Origin: Bettongia penicillata ogilbyi
Lineage: Eukaryota > Chordata > Mammalia > Diprotodontia > Potoroidae
DNA length: 64,000 bases
Direction of reading: 5' to 3'
NCBI GenBank assembly: GCA_023548195.1
Contig: JAJHZJ010000336.1
Location: forward strand, 558,001 to 622,000
The notes under the pieces were generated by a model. That model saw only the letters and a program-made list of their open reading frames with translations, did no database searches and was not told the DNA's origin. The position numbers were made by a program, and so were the translations under genes. Numbering within the stretch: position 1 is the stretch's first letter; each line of letters opens with the position of its first letter. Of this stretch, positions 36,674-48,486 are shown in pieces.

Positions 36674-37030
36674 TGGCAGCTAGGTGACATAATGGATAGA
36701 GGTGTGAATTAGGGATCAAGGAGGCTTACATTCAAATTCTATCTCAGACCCCCCTGGCCAGGGGTAAAGAATCCGTGGCCTCAAGGCCATATGTGGCCCT
36801 CTAGGCTGGCCCCTCAAGCCTGGCCCTTTGACTGAAGCCAAACTTCGCAGAACAAATTCCCATCCCTGGCCTAGGCAGACACTTAACCTCTTTTAGCCTC
36901 AGTTTTCTTATCTATAAAATGGAGATGAGTGCCTGTCTCACAGGTCTATTGTGGAGATCAAATGAGATAATATATGTAAAGCATTTTGCAAATCTTAAAG
37001 CACTAGACAAATGTTAGCTATTATCATGTG
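36674..37030 (+). repeat. MIR-type marsupial SINE split by a miniature transposon
   Basis: Head 'ggcagctaggtgacataatgg', then 'cattcaaattctatctcagac' up to 36758. After the insertion it resumes 'cagacacttaacctc...cagttttcttatctataaaatgg...gagataatatatgtaaagc' to 37030. Confidence 0.85.
36759..36868. mobile_element. hAT-like miniature inverted-repeat element
   Basis: 110 bp with ends CAGGGGTAAAGAA / (reversed) CAGGGATGGGAAT and a body 'gtggcctcaaggccatatgtggcc'. It interrupts a SINE. Flanks cccctggc (36751-36758) and gcctaggc (36869-36876) fit a decayed 8-bp target duplication (5 of 8). No transposase is encoded. Confidence 0.75.
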
Positions 37031-37034
37031 TATT

Positions 37035-37325
37035 ACATTTTATCAGATCATAAGCTTCTTAAGGGCCAAGACTCCATATTTTATTTTGCTATTTCCTTCA
37101 GAGCCTAGCTTAGTACCTTTTCCTTAATAAACACTATATATATTAAAAGGATGAACAAATATAATTGTGTACTGATGTCATTTTTTCATACTTTCTAAGT
37201 TTTCCAAAAGGATATAGGGTTCTTGACAGTGGGGAATATATCTCATACCTCCCCCAATCCAAGAACTTTGCCCAAGTCTGGGTACCTAGTAGGTTGCCAG
37301 TAGATAAATCCTCATTGAACTGAGC
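37035..37325 (+). mobile_element. Two L2 LINE 3'-end fragments in tandem
   Basis: 'gatcataagcttcttaagggccaagactcc...aataaacactatatatatt' (to 37160) and 'ggttcttgacagtggggaatatatctcat...ctgggtacctagtagg' (37200-37325). Confidence 0.6.
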
Positions 37326-37646
37326 TCAATGAGATGAGATAAGGACACTGAAATCCAACACTACAATGAGAAACAACAACAACAGAAATCATCCAAATCA
37401 TGCTAATATCTGGGAATTTGAATTATCTAATATGGAATGAAGTGGGCCACTGGTTTAAACTTGGGCCTATGTGATTAGTACCTCAATATTATTTATCCCA
37501 AATGGACTTTGACCAGTTCTGGGAGGAAAGGAAAAGAGCAGTCCAACCATCAAGGGGAAAGGCTAGGAAGCTGCCCAAGGTTCTGGAATGTCAATCTATT
37601 TATATCTGTTTCAGGAATAAAAAATACTAATCTTAATCCAGCAATT

Positions 37647-37648
<2 letters not shown>

Positions 37649-37681
<33 letters not shown>

Positions 37682-37785
37682 ACACATATGTGTGTACATA
37701 TATATTTGCACTGTGTGTTACATACACATACATATATACATATATAAATGTGTATACGTGTGTGTACGCATACACACACACACTC
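37649..37785. repeat. Compound (CA)n/(TA)n/(TG)n microsatellite
   Basis: Starts with about 39 bp of pure CA, then mixed TATG/TACA units and a second short CA block. Confidence 0.9.
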
Positions 37786-37911
37786 ACTTTCTCTCATATT
37801 CACTTTGCAGTTTACAAGGCACATTCACTTCCATTATCTTACTTGAGCATCACTGGGAAAATATTATCAAGGAGGCTTTAGGTGAAGAGAAAAGCACTCT
37901 AGGCATGAAGT

Positions 37912-38430
37912 CAGAATCATACAATCTCAGAGTTGGAAAGGACCTCAAAGGTTATTGAGTCTGGCCTAGAGCTGACAAAAATCCCTCTTACAACATTCAC
38001 AACGAATGGCTATTCAGGACCCCATCTTAAAAATCTCTACTGAGGGAGGGGAACCGCTCTCACTTTAAAGCATGGCCCATTCTATTTTGAGATAGCAGTG
38101 TCAAAGATTTCTATGACAAGAAGCCTAAGTCTGCTACTTTTCAATTTCTACTCATTGCTCACAGGTTTATCCTCTGGGGCCAAATAGAGCCCTACAGCAC
38201 ATAATATTCAAATAGCTGAAAGACAATTTTCATATCCCCTCTAAATTTCTTCTCTGGGCTAAAGACTGACACCACCACCCCACCTAAGTTTTATCTAGTA
38301 ATAATTATAGTCTCTTAACAAGCCTGATCATTCTTTTATGGAAACACTCCAGTCTGGCATTATACTTCCTAAAAATATGGCACCCAGAATGATGCTCCAA
38401 TGGTTGTCTGACCAGGGCAGAGTTCATCCA
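37912..38430 (-). mobile_element. CR1/L3-clade LINE 3' portion
   Basis: Starts with the reversed terminal signature 'atcatacaatctcagagttggaaaggacctcaaaggt', then 'gcccattctattttgag...', 'tctggggccaaatagagccc', 'ctgaaagacaattttcatatcccctctaaatttcttctctgggct', and 'caatggttgtctgaccagggcagag'. Confidence 0.85.
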
Positions 38431-38589
38431 AACTATATTATATTATCTCTTATTCTGGATTTGATGAGTAGAGATTTATACATATAATAAAACACACAAC
38501 TTCCATAACATTTTTTCCCTTCTGCTCTTTGAAAACAATTCAGGTGTCATCCTCCTTTTATCATTATTATTTTCTTCTGTTTATTTTTC

Positions 38590-38830
38590 TTCCTTTCCCA
38601 GGGCAACACTCCCTCTAGTGTTTGTGTCAAGGATCTGAGGCTTCACATTTCATGCATATTCTCCTCTTACTGGAGAGAAGCCTGAGCTTTGGGCTGAAAG
38701 GGGGTTGTGTCTTACTGCAAAGCTAATTAGCCAGTATGGCAGGTACCCTCCCTTTCAGTAGGAGGCTAAATATATTCAGCAGATTGTCCTGGATGCCAGC
38801 CCTACTTCACATTTAAGCATTAAGAGAGAA
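38590..38830. promoter_or_regulatory. Candidate conserved non-coding block
   Basis: Repeat-free. Contains GCTAATTAGC-like (38722-38731, 'agctaattag'), ATGCATAT and TAAATATATTC motifs. Tentative. Confidence 0.25.
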
Positions 38831-39249
38831 CTCAGAGAAAATGAATAAAGGTAAAAATAGGAACTTCAGGGCCTATCCCATTATCTCTACAGAACCTTCT
38901 GCTGACAACTGTATACTATGCTTGCCAAAGGAGCCTGAAAGCCAATTTTTGTTTGTTTTCTTTAAAAAAAAAAAATCACTCACCTACATCAGAAAGCTTT
39001 CTCTGATGAGTTACAAGGAGGAATATCAAAGCAAGATGGACAACCTGGATTTCCTTCCTGATATAAAAAAAATTTAGAAAGCAAAGTAGGAGTACCCAGT
39101 CAGGGAAGCAAAGTTACATGCACTCAGTAGAAATGTGTCTTATCCTGCTTCTGCAGCTTCCCATACGGGCTAGAAGAATGCCCAGCACATAACTGGTGCC
39201 TGATTGATTGAAGGAGAAGCTAGCTCAAATGGAAATAAGCTCCTAGATG

Positions 39250-39420
39250 ACAGGATATGGTAAATGAACACTTGAGTGGGAGGGAGTCAGGAGGCCCAGG
39301 TGTATCGCTGACAAACCACATGAAACCTGCGTAAGTCATCTTCATTCTCTAGACATCAGTTTCCTCTTCCATCAAAGGAGAGTATTTCTGAAATCCCTTT
39401 CATCTCCAATGCTCATTTAA
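39250..39420 (+). repeat. MIR SINE fragment
   Basis: 'gggagtcaggaggcccaggtgtatcgctgacaaaccac...agtcatcttcattctctagacatcagtttcctc'. Confidence 0.6.
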
Positions 39421-40424
39421 CCTGTTTCTGTTCTTAATCAGTTCTTTATAGTGACTTGTATGTGGAGGTTCCTCTTTCACTTCATAAATTCTAACTCCAT
39501 GAGGTCAGCTAACTATTGTAAGCTACAGAAACTGGCACCACTAAGGTCTTGGTCTCCTATCTTCCCATTTCTCTTTTCTTTTCAGTTCCTCCCTTAGGAT
39601 AATTTTTATGAAGCGGAAGACCAAGGTTTACCAAAAGAGGTGCAATTAATCTGACTCTATGCACTATAATTTTCATCTCATCCCTGAGTGAACAATCCTA
39701 GTCCTCAATAAGATATCACAGCTAAACTGTTTAGTAAGAAGTACTACTACTTGGACTTCGTTACTGTTTTCCAAATTTAATATTGCACGTTTAGTTATGT
39801 ATGTGAGGAACGACGTTACCATAAATAATTAAACCCAAACTACACTTACCAAAATAAATGAACAAAACACTCTCTCTCATGATGCAACCAGGCTTGGTTC
39901 ACTCACTACTTCAAGAAGCAAGGTGACTCACATGAGGCCCCTACTAACACCAAGGAGCACGATTCAATGCTAAAAAGATTTTTATTTATTAAATCAATAT
40001 TTAAACCCAGGAGTGGAAAAGCATGGTAGTCCAAAGAACAAAATATGGGAATTTGAGTTAAGAACTTAGTACAGCCTCCCTTGAAGACCTTGGAAATACC
40101 CTTTCTACACCTCACATTTTGCCAGCACTTTGAGGAGCATTTAGCTGCATCTTTTTGAAAGCAGTTGATGCCCTTGGGAAGAGCAACCCTCTGAGGAAGA
40201 AGCAAAGGGTACAGAAGAGTAGGGATTGGTTGAGGTCAAAAGAAGAAAAGGAGAGAAAGAAAGCACAGAAGAGATGAATAGTCTCAAGGAAGTATGAACG
40301 TATCCTGTTCCTGCAGGAGGCCATAAGAACCTCTCCGGACTTTGGCTGCCTCACTTGCAAATGGAGCTGAGCTAGATGATCGCTAAGATTTCTTCCAACT
40401 CTGATGCTGAGTAACTCTATGACA

Positions 40425-40660
40425 GATCTCTCTGTCCCTAGACTTTTATCTGTTCTGGTCCATCCTACACACAATCAATGCTTAATCTTCCTGTACCACC
40501 TCTCTGATAATGTCACTTCCCTGCTCAAAAGTCTTCACTTTACTGCTTACAGGATAAGGACCAGTCTCTTTAGCTTAGGAAACAGGGCCACCAGTAACCA
40601 GCTTTAGCTCCCAATATACATCCCTTAAAGAATTCTCTACTCCAGCCTTTCAGGATCCCC
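40425..40660 (+). mobile_element. L2 LINE fragment
   Basis: 'ctctctgataatgtcacttccctgctcaaaagtcttcac...gataaggaccagtctctttagc' is the L2 region before the 3' end. Confidence 0.6.
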
Positions 40661-40689
40661 ATGCCAAGATCACCCATCTCTTTTTACTA

Positions 40690-41010
40690 TTAAGAGACAC
40701 CCTGTTTTCCAGAGCTAAGGCCCAGCAAGTAAACTGTGCCCTGAGCCTGGCATAACAACAATCCTCTGCACTGATCCAGCGGATGAACTCTGCTGCTGCA
40801 AAATCCCAGAATTATTTCCAGCTCCAGCTGGTCCTTAGCTTGAACAAACATGTCCAAGGACCCACCTTCCAGTCAAGCAGCCCTGCTATGAGTCAAACTT
40901 GTCACATTGCGGCTATCATTGTCAGGGCTACAGCTCAGAGCAGAGCTATTGCTGTATGATTAAGGTCTGGCCACCCTAAAGCCGGTCTCCTAGAGGAAGT
41001 TCTGATACGT
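40690..41010. promoter_or_regulatory. Candidate conserved non-coding block
   Basis: Repeat-free, moderate GC, with E-box (cagctg) and other motifs ('ttccagctccagctggtcc', 'aacaaacatgtcc'). Looks unlike decayed repeats. Tentative. Confidence 0.25.
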
Positions 41011-41110
41011 GTCTAGTTTCTCTCCTCCAATGGAATAAAGAAAGCTTTTTGCTGATGACTGTTATTGGCCCTATCTTTTTAGTTTGCTTTCATTTTATTT
41101 TATTTCCTAG

Positions 41111-41240
41111 AGTTAACTGTGGTTGTGATGATCTATGTGAGCTCTGATAATTTTCAGTTAACTGTGGCCGTACTAACCTGTGTGAGCTCTTCAGTATTTG
41201 TTAACAGTGGTTACATAACCCTTGTGACATTTTGGTCATT
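41111..41240. repeat. Degenerate ~44-bp tandem repeat, three units
   Basis: Units start at 41111, 41156 and 41199 with AGTTAACTGTGG, AGTTAACTGTGG and TGTTAACAGTGG. The first two also share 'gtgagctct'. Confidence 0.75.
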
Positions 41241-41754
41241 TGTTTTCTGATTTGACAAGCCAAACTGGTCCTTTCAACTGCCCACAAACCTCTCTGGCTA
41301 CAAAGCTCAGCTCCAGACTCATATCTATAAAGATTTCCCAGGCTATTCCAATATACAGTAACCTCTCCTCCACTGAACTCCGAAAATTTACACAGTATGT
41401 ACAGTGAATCTGGCAATTAATCCCCTACTACATCATGACATCCCTGTGTTACTGTTCAGCTTTCTATATTTTGAGCTCCCAGCCAGAGGGCAGGAGTTGA
41501 GATTTATAAAATTCCTACATACCCCCACATGTCTACCACAGGATTTTATTTACAATAAGAACTCAGTAAATGTCTGTCGGTTCTATTTTGTTTGAAGATC
41601 CAACCACTGAGAAAGGTAATGATATGGCAATGATTTACCATTCCTTCCCTCTGTCTTAAGACCATGTGGGACTACTGCTTGTCTCAGTGAAAAATGACAA
41701 ATAAAATAATAAACCTGGCATATAGTCTCAATTTTCCTGGAGTGGCAATAATGA

Positions 41755-41975
41755 ATATAGTGGAGAGGGCTCTGCACTTTGAGTCATGTCCTGGGGTCAG
41801 GGCCTTGCTTTGATTATTGATATGAGTTGACATGGTACTGAACAAATCTCTCAACCACTGGGTTTTAGTTGTTTTATCTGTAAAATAAAGTTATGTGTAT
41901 GAAATACTTCCACTACCCACCTCAAAGGGTTAGAGGAGAGAAAGAAGTCATGTAAAGTTCTAAATGCAAATTGCT
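41755..41975 (+). repeat. MIR SINE
   Basis: 'atagtggagagggctctgcactttgagtcatgtcc...gttgttttatctgtaaaataaagtta...ctcaaagggttagagg' in MIR order. Confidence 0.7.
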
Positions 41976-42059
41976 ATTGAAAGAAAAAGTCTGTCTATGA
42001 TCTCCTTCAGGATTAGGACCCTTGTTCTCCTTCCACTCTATGATGGTTAAAAGCCTACA

Positions 42060-42240
42060 ATTCAATTTAATTCAACAAGTTATTATTGAGGGACTGCTAT
42101 GTGCCATGTATTTATATTAAGCAGTGTGAGAAATAAAAAAGAGGCATCCAATACTATATAGTTCCTACCCTCAATTTGCTCAGAGTTTTAACTAGCATAT
42201 GACAGTATATAATCAAGCACTAAACAGAACACGTTGGTCA
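42060..42240. repeat. Dispersed repeat, further copy of the 27610 type
   Basis: 'ttcaacaagttattattgagggactgctatgtgccatgt...tagttcctaccctcaatttgctcagagttt'. Confidence 0.55.
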
Positions 42241-42379
42241 TACTCCAACATACTGGGGCTAGAAATAGATTCCCCAATCTTTATCCAGGACTGTTCTTCA
42301 AAACATACTGCCTGCTAATTGATGCCTAGAATTAAGCAGAATATAATCCAATCATGCTATAGACTACTTGTTTTTCCTC

Positions 42380-42830
42380 TCTTTTAAAAATTTTTATTGA
42401 TGTATTTTCTTTTCACATTTTAAACATGTCTAGATTGCCTCGACTCTGTAAAAGTCCTGTTGTAAGAAAGTGAAACATAGAACTATGGAGACCTCATCTG
42501 AAGGTACATGCAACATTCCACATCTGTAGCACTGTCCATTCCTATTTTTTAATTGTTTTCAATTAAATGAAATCTGTTTTTCTCCCTCCTACACCTCCAC
42601 CCTACTGAAAAAAGACAAAATCCAAACAAATTTCTTATAACATACATAGTCAAGCAAAGCAAATCCCCTTATTTGCTGCGTTCAAAAATATTTATGTCTC
42701 ATTCTGCATCCTAAATCTATCACCTCTTTGTCAGGAGGTAGATAGTATGTTTCATCATCAGTCCTTGGGAATCATGGATAGTCACTCTATAGATCACAGT
42801 TCTTACAATTTCAGTTAATGCCAGTCATGG
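42380..42830 (-). mobile_element. L1 LINE 3' UTR fragment
   Basis: 'aaaatatttatgtctcattctgcatcctaaatctatcacctctttgtcaggaggta...catcatcagtccttgggaatcatgg' is the reversed 3' UTR of a marsupial L1 subfamily different from the copy at 905-3100. Confidence 0.65.
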
Positions 42831-43089
42831 GACAGGAGAACTTTGATGTCTGTGATGAAGGAAAAGGAATTAGTCGAAACTCTAACACGAGGAAAGGGAG
42901 AATCTCACCTAAAGATAGACCTCATGAAGCCAACGAAATGTCCTCAAATTGAGTTGATCCCCAAAGTAGGAGAGATCTAGAACTCAACATTTGAGGCCAC
43001 AGCAATTAAAAAATTAATGACATTTACGATGCTAGGGAAGATCGGGACATATGCTACTTATTATATGCATTCAAACCTACATGTGAGAA

Positions 43090-44135
43090 AAAAATCACTC
43101 TGGTAGCTAAGTACAGGATGAACTGAAGTGGAGAGAGTTGAAGCAAGGAGACCAGTTAGAAGACTACTGCAGTAGCTGAGGTAAAAGTATTCTAAATCAG
43201 GTGGGAGCTGTGTGAGTAGAGAGATGATTGATAAAGATATAAAGACAGATATGTAATCTTATGAAGTAGAAATATAAGATTTGGCAACTAACTGGTTACG
43301 TAGGGCAGTGCTGTCAAATTCTAATAGAAATGGGGCCCACTAAAGTGCAGATAATGATCCCTGGGGGCTGCATATTGACTTGGAAAACTCCATATTAATA
43401 TTAACTAATTTATTATATTTTATTTATTTGGTTAAGTACTCGCCAATTATATTTTAATCTGGTTCAGACTTTTCTCGGGAGGGAGTGTTGGGGGCCTCAT
43501 GTTTAATACTGCTGATGGAGGGGAAGTAAGAGTGAAGGGGCCATCCAGGATAATTCCAAGGTTGTGAGATTGAATCAATACTGCCCGCAACAGTAGTAAG
43601 GATGTGTGAAAGAGTGCAGCATTTGGGGGCAACGTGAGTTGTACGGAACAGGTTGAGTCTGAGATGTGTATGGGACATACAGTGCAAAATGTCCAAAAAG
43701 TGTTGTTGATTCGGAACTATAGCTCAGGATGGAGACTAGGACTGGACACAGTATGTGAATCATAGACATAATTTAACTGAGCCCATGAAAGCTAATGAGA
43801 TCACCAAGTGAAATAGTGAAAACATAGAAGAGAAGAGGAGCCAGGACAGAGCCTTGGGGAACACCTACAGTTAGTGGGCATGAAATGAATACAAAGCCAG
43901 CAAAGGGAGACCAAGAAGGAACAGTCATAAAAATGGAAGAGCCAGAGAGAATCCTGTCATGAAAACCTAGAGGCGAGTGTATCCAGAAATAGAAGGTGGT
44001 CAACAATATCAAAGATGGCAGAAAGTTCAAGAAGGATGTTATTTGAGAATAGGACATTAGAATTGTCAATTAAGAGATTACTGGTACCTTTAGAGGAAGC
44101 AGTTTCAGATTAATGATGATGTCAGGGGCTAGATT
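43090..44135 (-). mobile_element. L2 LINE, coding fragment with decayed RT
   Basis: The minus-strand frame at 44069-43773 reads GVPQGSVLAPLLF (an RT signature block) and GDLISFHG. Downstream minus-strand text continues the L2 order ('gacattttgcactgtatgtccc...'). An hAT-like element interrupts it at 43306-43514. Not functional. Confidence 0.85.
43306..43514. mobile_element. hAT-like non-autonomous element, copy 1
   Basis: Ends CAGTGCTGTCAAATTC and (reversed) CAGCAGTATTAAACAT. Flanks acgtaggg / atggaggg match at 6 of 8, a plausible 8-bp target duplication. The body includes 'gggggctgcatattgacttgg'. No coding capacity. Confidence 0.75.
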
Positions 44136-44535
44136 TCAGAAGATTAAGTTTTTCTTATAGGTTTACCTCTGCTCTGATTAAAGACGGAATTCACTCATTT
44201 AATCAAAAAAATACTTAGTAAGTACCTTCCCAGTATTTATCACCATGCTTAGAATGCTTATTAACTGGACCTACTATGTTCAAAGTTGTGTGCTAAGGCT
44301 TCATAAAGGATGTAGCATTCAACAAACATGTTAGTAAAGGCACTAATCAGTTGGATCATCTCCAACACGTGACCAGAGTTGTGAGGCGCCTTGAAACATT
44401 TAGACGTTGGCACGTAGTGACTGTCTAATCAATGTTCACTCATTTATTGGCTGATTGATCTTTGCAGTTTGAAGGAACTGAGAGAGTATATCTTAGAAAA
44501 GAGAAGATTTGTGGGAAACATTATTACTGGATTTA

Positions 44536-44808
44536 CCTAGGTGGCATAGTGGATAGAACACTGGTCCTGGAATGAGGAAGACCTGAGTTCAAATCCACCT
44601 CACACCCTTACTGACTATGTGACTCTGGGCAACTTACTTATCTTTTATTTGCCTCAATTTCTTCATCTGTAAAAGGGGAATATTCATAGTACCTACCTCT
44701 CAGGGTTGTTGTGAAGATAAAATGAGATAATATTTGTAAAGCACTAGGCATACAGGAGACACTGTAAATGTAAAAGTTATTATCACTATTTTTATCATCA
44801 TCACAGTC
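44536..44808 (+). repeat. Marsupial MIR-type SINE, full length
   Basis: 'ctaggtggcatagtggatagaac...gacctgagttcaaatcc...ctttatttgcctcaatttcttc...gttgttgtgaagataaaatgagataat...gcactaggcat'. Confidence 0.9.
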
Positions 44809-44869
44809 TTCATATACTCAAAGGACCATCATGTATGGCCTGGATTAAATTTATTATTTGGCCCCAGAA

Positions 44870-45135
44870 ATCAGAAATAGGAAATACTGAATAATAGTTT
44901 CAAAGAAGCAGGTTCTGGCTCAGTATAAGGAAGAGCTTTTTAATAAGCAGAGTTGTCCAACAAAAAGAGAAAGACCACCAACAGAATGAGTATCCTTGTG
45001 TGGCAGTAAATTCCCCATTATTAGTAATCTTCAGTCAGCCACTAGATAACCACAGGAATGCTGGGGAAGACATTAATCTACCATTCATGACCTCTAAGAT
45101 CCCCTTCAGCTCTTAGATTCTGTGATTGAGTGCTC
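44870..45135 (+). mobile_element. CR1/L3-clade LINE 3' end
   Basis: 'ctcagtataaggaagagctttttaataagcagagttgtccaac...gatccccttcagctcttagattctgtgattgag' ends in the ATTCTGTGATT-type CR1 terminus. Confidence 0.85.
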
Positions 45136-45639
45136 AGTATACACAAAGCTTCCCTCAAACCCATGAGCACAAGACGTAACCCCATTTGCTGCACACTTCT
45201 CAATTTCGATAATAAAATGGGATAGCACAGATAGCACAAATAATGTTAACTGAGATAATCTAAAAATTTCTCATTGGTCATACATTTCACATGTTCCTCC
45301 AACCAGACCTTTGCCAGAATTAATCAAAAGTATTTGAGGGGTCCCTTGTCCATTCACCATTTAAGAGAAGGTCAAATGAGTGGAAAATCAGCAGGTAAAA
45401 CAGGAACTCAGTTTACTTTTCTGGTCCTTGTTTGCTCTTGGATAAACTGCTTACTTCAGATTTTTCCATCACAGGCTATTTAGTTTACTTTCTTGTTCTT
45501 TAAGGGACAAGACTGGTCTCACAGATTAATGGGCACTGGAGTAACTCTGGTCATTTTAATTGATGTTTGAAGCCCAAGGAAAATAGCCCCTCCAACTTCT
45601 TCTCTCCCTCCTCCCTACTTTGAGCTTTCACTTAACCCA

Positions 45640-46460
45640 ACATTGTTGGAAAGACCACTTTCCAATTGCCTTCCTTTGCCAACAATAAAGCTGATTCCAG
45701 CTATTCCATTTCTGCAACCATTAGCAGGGACTCCCACTTAAAGTAGTTTGCAACTTCTATTTGCATTAAAATTGCTGTAGAAACCAAGGAGGAAATATTA
45801 TTCTTGTTTGCCAGTTAAGCCAATGCATTGGATGAAATTGACAGCCCTGGGGACAAACTGGCTTAGGCCAGCTCCCCTACCCCAGGGGTGCCCCTCACTT
45901 CCCGCCTGACCAGAGGGAACACAGCTATCAGAAGCAATTAGTGTTGCAATATTCCACTTTATTTCCCAGAGATATCTTAGCTGAAATGGCTCCCCTTGTA
46001 ATATTAATTAAAAACAGATTTTTTTGGCATACTCCTGAAGAATGGTTTCTGTGGCAGGCAGGCTTCATTATTAAGTCTCCAAGAAGGAAAATGCATTAAG
46101 ATATTGTGACATCAGTACTGTGCACAGGGGCGAGGAGGGCTGGATAATCCAGCCAAAAGCTATTTGAAAAATCTGTTTGGGAGTTGCAGTTAGAATATTC
46201 ACCCAGTGAATACAATTAATCTGATCAAACTTGTCACTATTTTTGCACATTAGGAGTAAATATTTTAGCGTACAGTCCAGCTGAATTAGTTGAGTGTGTG
46301 AGACTATCTAAGAGAAACTGTATTTCCTCTATCTCCTAAGAGACTGCTCCCAGGAGGAACTGAGGCCTGACAGCCACTTGTAATTATCAATATCCTCTTT
46401 ATTTTTCCTACCAAGGTGCATTTGTCAGTGTCTTAATTGAAATCTGTGCACAGTACTGTG
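45640..46460. promoter_or_regulatory. Candidate conserved non-coding block (largest)
   Basis: About 800 bp without recognisable repeats. Contains TAATATTAATTAAAA (46001-46015), CAATTAAT/ATTAATC motifs, 'gcaattagtg' and GGATAATCC (46142-46150, Otx/Pitx-like inverted sites). The best candidate enhancer in the window, 4-5 kb inside intron 1. Not tested by alignment. Confidence 0.4.
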
Positions 46461-46868
46461 CAATGTGAAATTCACCAACACTGAGGTGAACATCAAAGAG
46501 TCAGTGGTTATGAGAAAATATGGCATTCTCACCAGTTTGCTGGGGGGATGGGGGAGGGAGAGGGAAGAACAAGGTGCTAGGGATGTTTTTAGGAAGAAAA
46601 GAAATAAAGAGGAAGGCCAAGCTTGCCTTCATAACCTCTTCTTCTCAAGAATCATTTGCCTACCCACTAAGCAAGGAGATGCCAGTTGGAAGAAATGAGA
46701 AAAGCTATGTGATTTTGTTTCCATATAAGCTCTACAGACAGGGTCCATATTCCACAAGGCAAATGTGTAACACTCCTAAATTCATCAAAGGAATCCCAGG
46801 TCCAGGAGACTAGGGGCATGTGGAAAGGACCTCAGATCCCTTCTTCAGAACTGAGTCCCCATTAACAT

Positions 46869-46872
<4 letters not shown>

Positions 46873-46958
<86 letters not shown>
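46873..46958. repeat. (TC)43 microsatellite
   Basis: A pure 86-bp TC run followed by a degenerate pyrimidine-rich stretch to about 47085. Same orientation and similar length to the tract at 51299-51378. Confidence 0.97.
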
Positions 46959-46960
<2 letters not shown>

Positions 46961-47219
46961 TTCCCTATCTTCCCTTCCTCATTTATACCCTCCCTTCTTC
47001 CTTTTCTCCCTCTCCTTTTGCCTCCTTACCCACTATATCTCTCCTTCCTCCCTTCCCTCTCTCCTACTTCCCTCTACAAGAGTAAATTAATAATGGATAA
47101 AAAAAGATCAAGGGCTGGAGCCCATTCCCCTTTATATGCCACCCTTCCCCTTTCCTCCCCTGCTAAAGACTCCTTTCTCCTGTCCCCCCCCCAAAAAAAG
47201 GAGGCAAATATGAGATAGT

Positions 47220-48450
47220 AGAAGCAGAGGCTCCCTCTCCTGGGGCTTTGAGGTTCCCTCTCTAGTACAACTAGCTCCAGTGACCCTCAGGAGTGATTCA
47301 GCAGTGATCCTCCTTTCCATTCTCTTTTACCTCTTTCTTTCTCTCTCCTTCTTTCAACCCCACTCAGAGCTGACACACTGATGTTTCTACAATGCAACCC
47401 AAAATTCCCACCTTACAGATGGGGAGTCAAGTCGGTGAGGCCAAAGGTATTTGCATCAAGAACAGGAAGATCTCTATATTTGGTTAAAAGAGGACTAGTG
47501 GCCTTCCTGGAGAAGGAAACATTTAACTCTTTGAAAACTGAAATGGGAGCTGGAAATCTCCATATCCTTTTGAAAATGGCTCATGCCAGATATTTTCCTG
47601 CTGTGCTCTTTCCTTCTTCCCTTTACATCGATGAAAAGGACAGTTTCATGTGGGCTCATAATAATCTATAAGCCTCACAATGATTTTTATTTACAGTATC
47701 TATTTTTTCCCTGACTGGGAGCAGAGGAGAAACTCTGTTAAACAATCCAAATCATCCTTTCCAGCTTTCATTCCCTGAAAACTACCACAGGCAAGAATAG
47801 TTTTTCTGTTCTCAGATCCACTTAGTCTCTCACAGACTCCCACAAGTATGCACTTGTGCTATCTGAAAATCGGGACCAAAAGAACCACATTCCTACTTGA
47901 AAGCTTCACAAGCAGTACTCCTAGACCCCAAAGGTGCGTAAGCCTGGGGCCCAATATGTGCTTATGATTTTACTATCTTTTTTCCTGACCCAATATGTTG
48001 AAGAGAACTTAATGAATAAAGCTCTTCAGAACTGTTCACTGATAAGAAAAACTGAATAGTTCGCTTGGTCTACATCTGGACCCAAGGACTATTTCCCAGG
48101 GTGGTTTCCCAGGGTGATGCAGGCGAGCTGCTTGACTGCCTTGTTTCTAACCAGCTACACAGCTGGATAGACAGGTCTGCAGAGAGAGAATGCAGCATGG
48201 CATTTAATCAGTCTTCTCTGAAAATATTTCCTACAAATGGCAGTCTTCCAGGTTTTGTCAATTCACCAATAATATATGCTTTTAAAAATGGGTAGGTGGG
48301 TGGGAATGAAAAACAGTATAGTAGCTTTGCTTGTCCAGTGGAGATATTAAGAGAAACAGAACCCTAGAAGGAATACTCCTGCATAGCCTAAGACACCACA
48401 CTCATATTGTGATAAAGTGTTAGACTTTTACGCAAGTGGGACACTTCATT

Positions 48451-48486
<36 letters not shown>

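Noticed and set aside
37509..37958. 149-codon frame with Thr/His and Tyr/Ile repeats
   Set aside because: Produced by the CA/TA compound microsatellite.
43773..44069. 98-codon minus-strand frame with GVPQGSVLAPLLF
   Set aside because: An L2 retrotransposon RT fragment, not a host gene.
46820..47218. 132-codon Ser/Leu-rich frame
   Set aside because: Translation of the (TC)43 tract and flanking pyrimidine-rich DNA.
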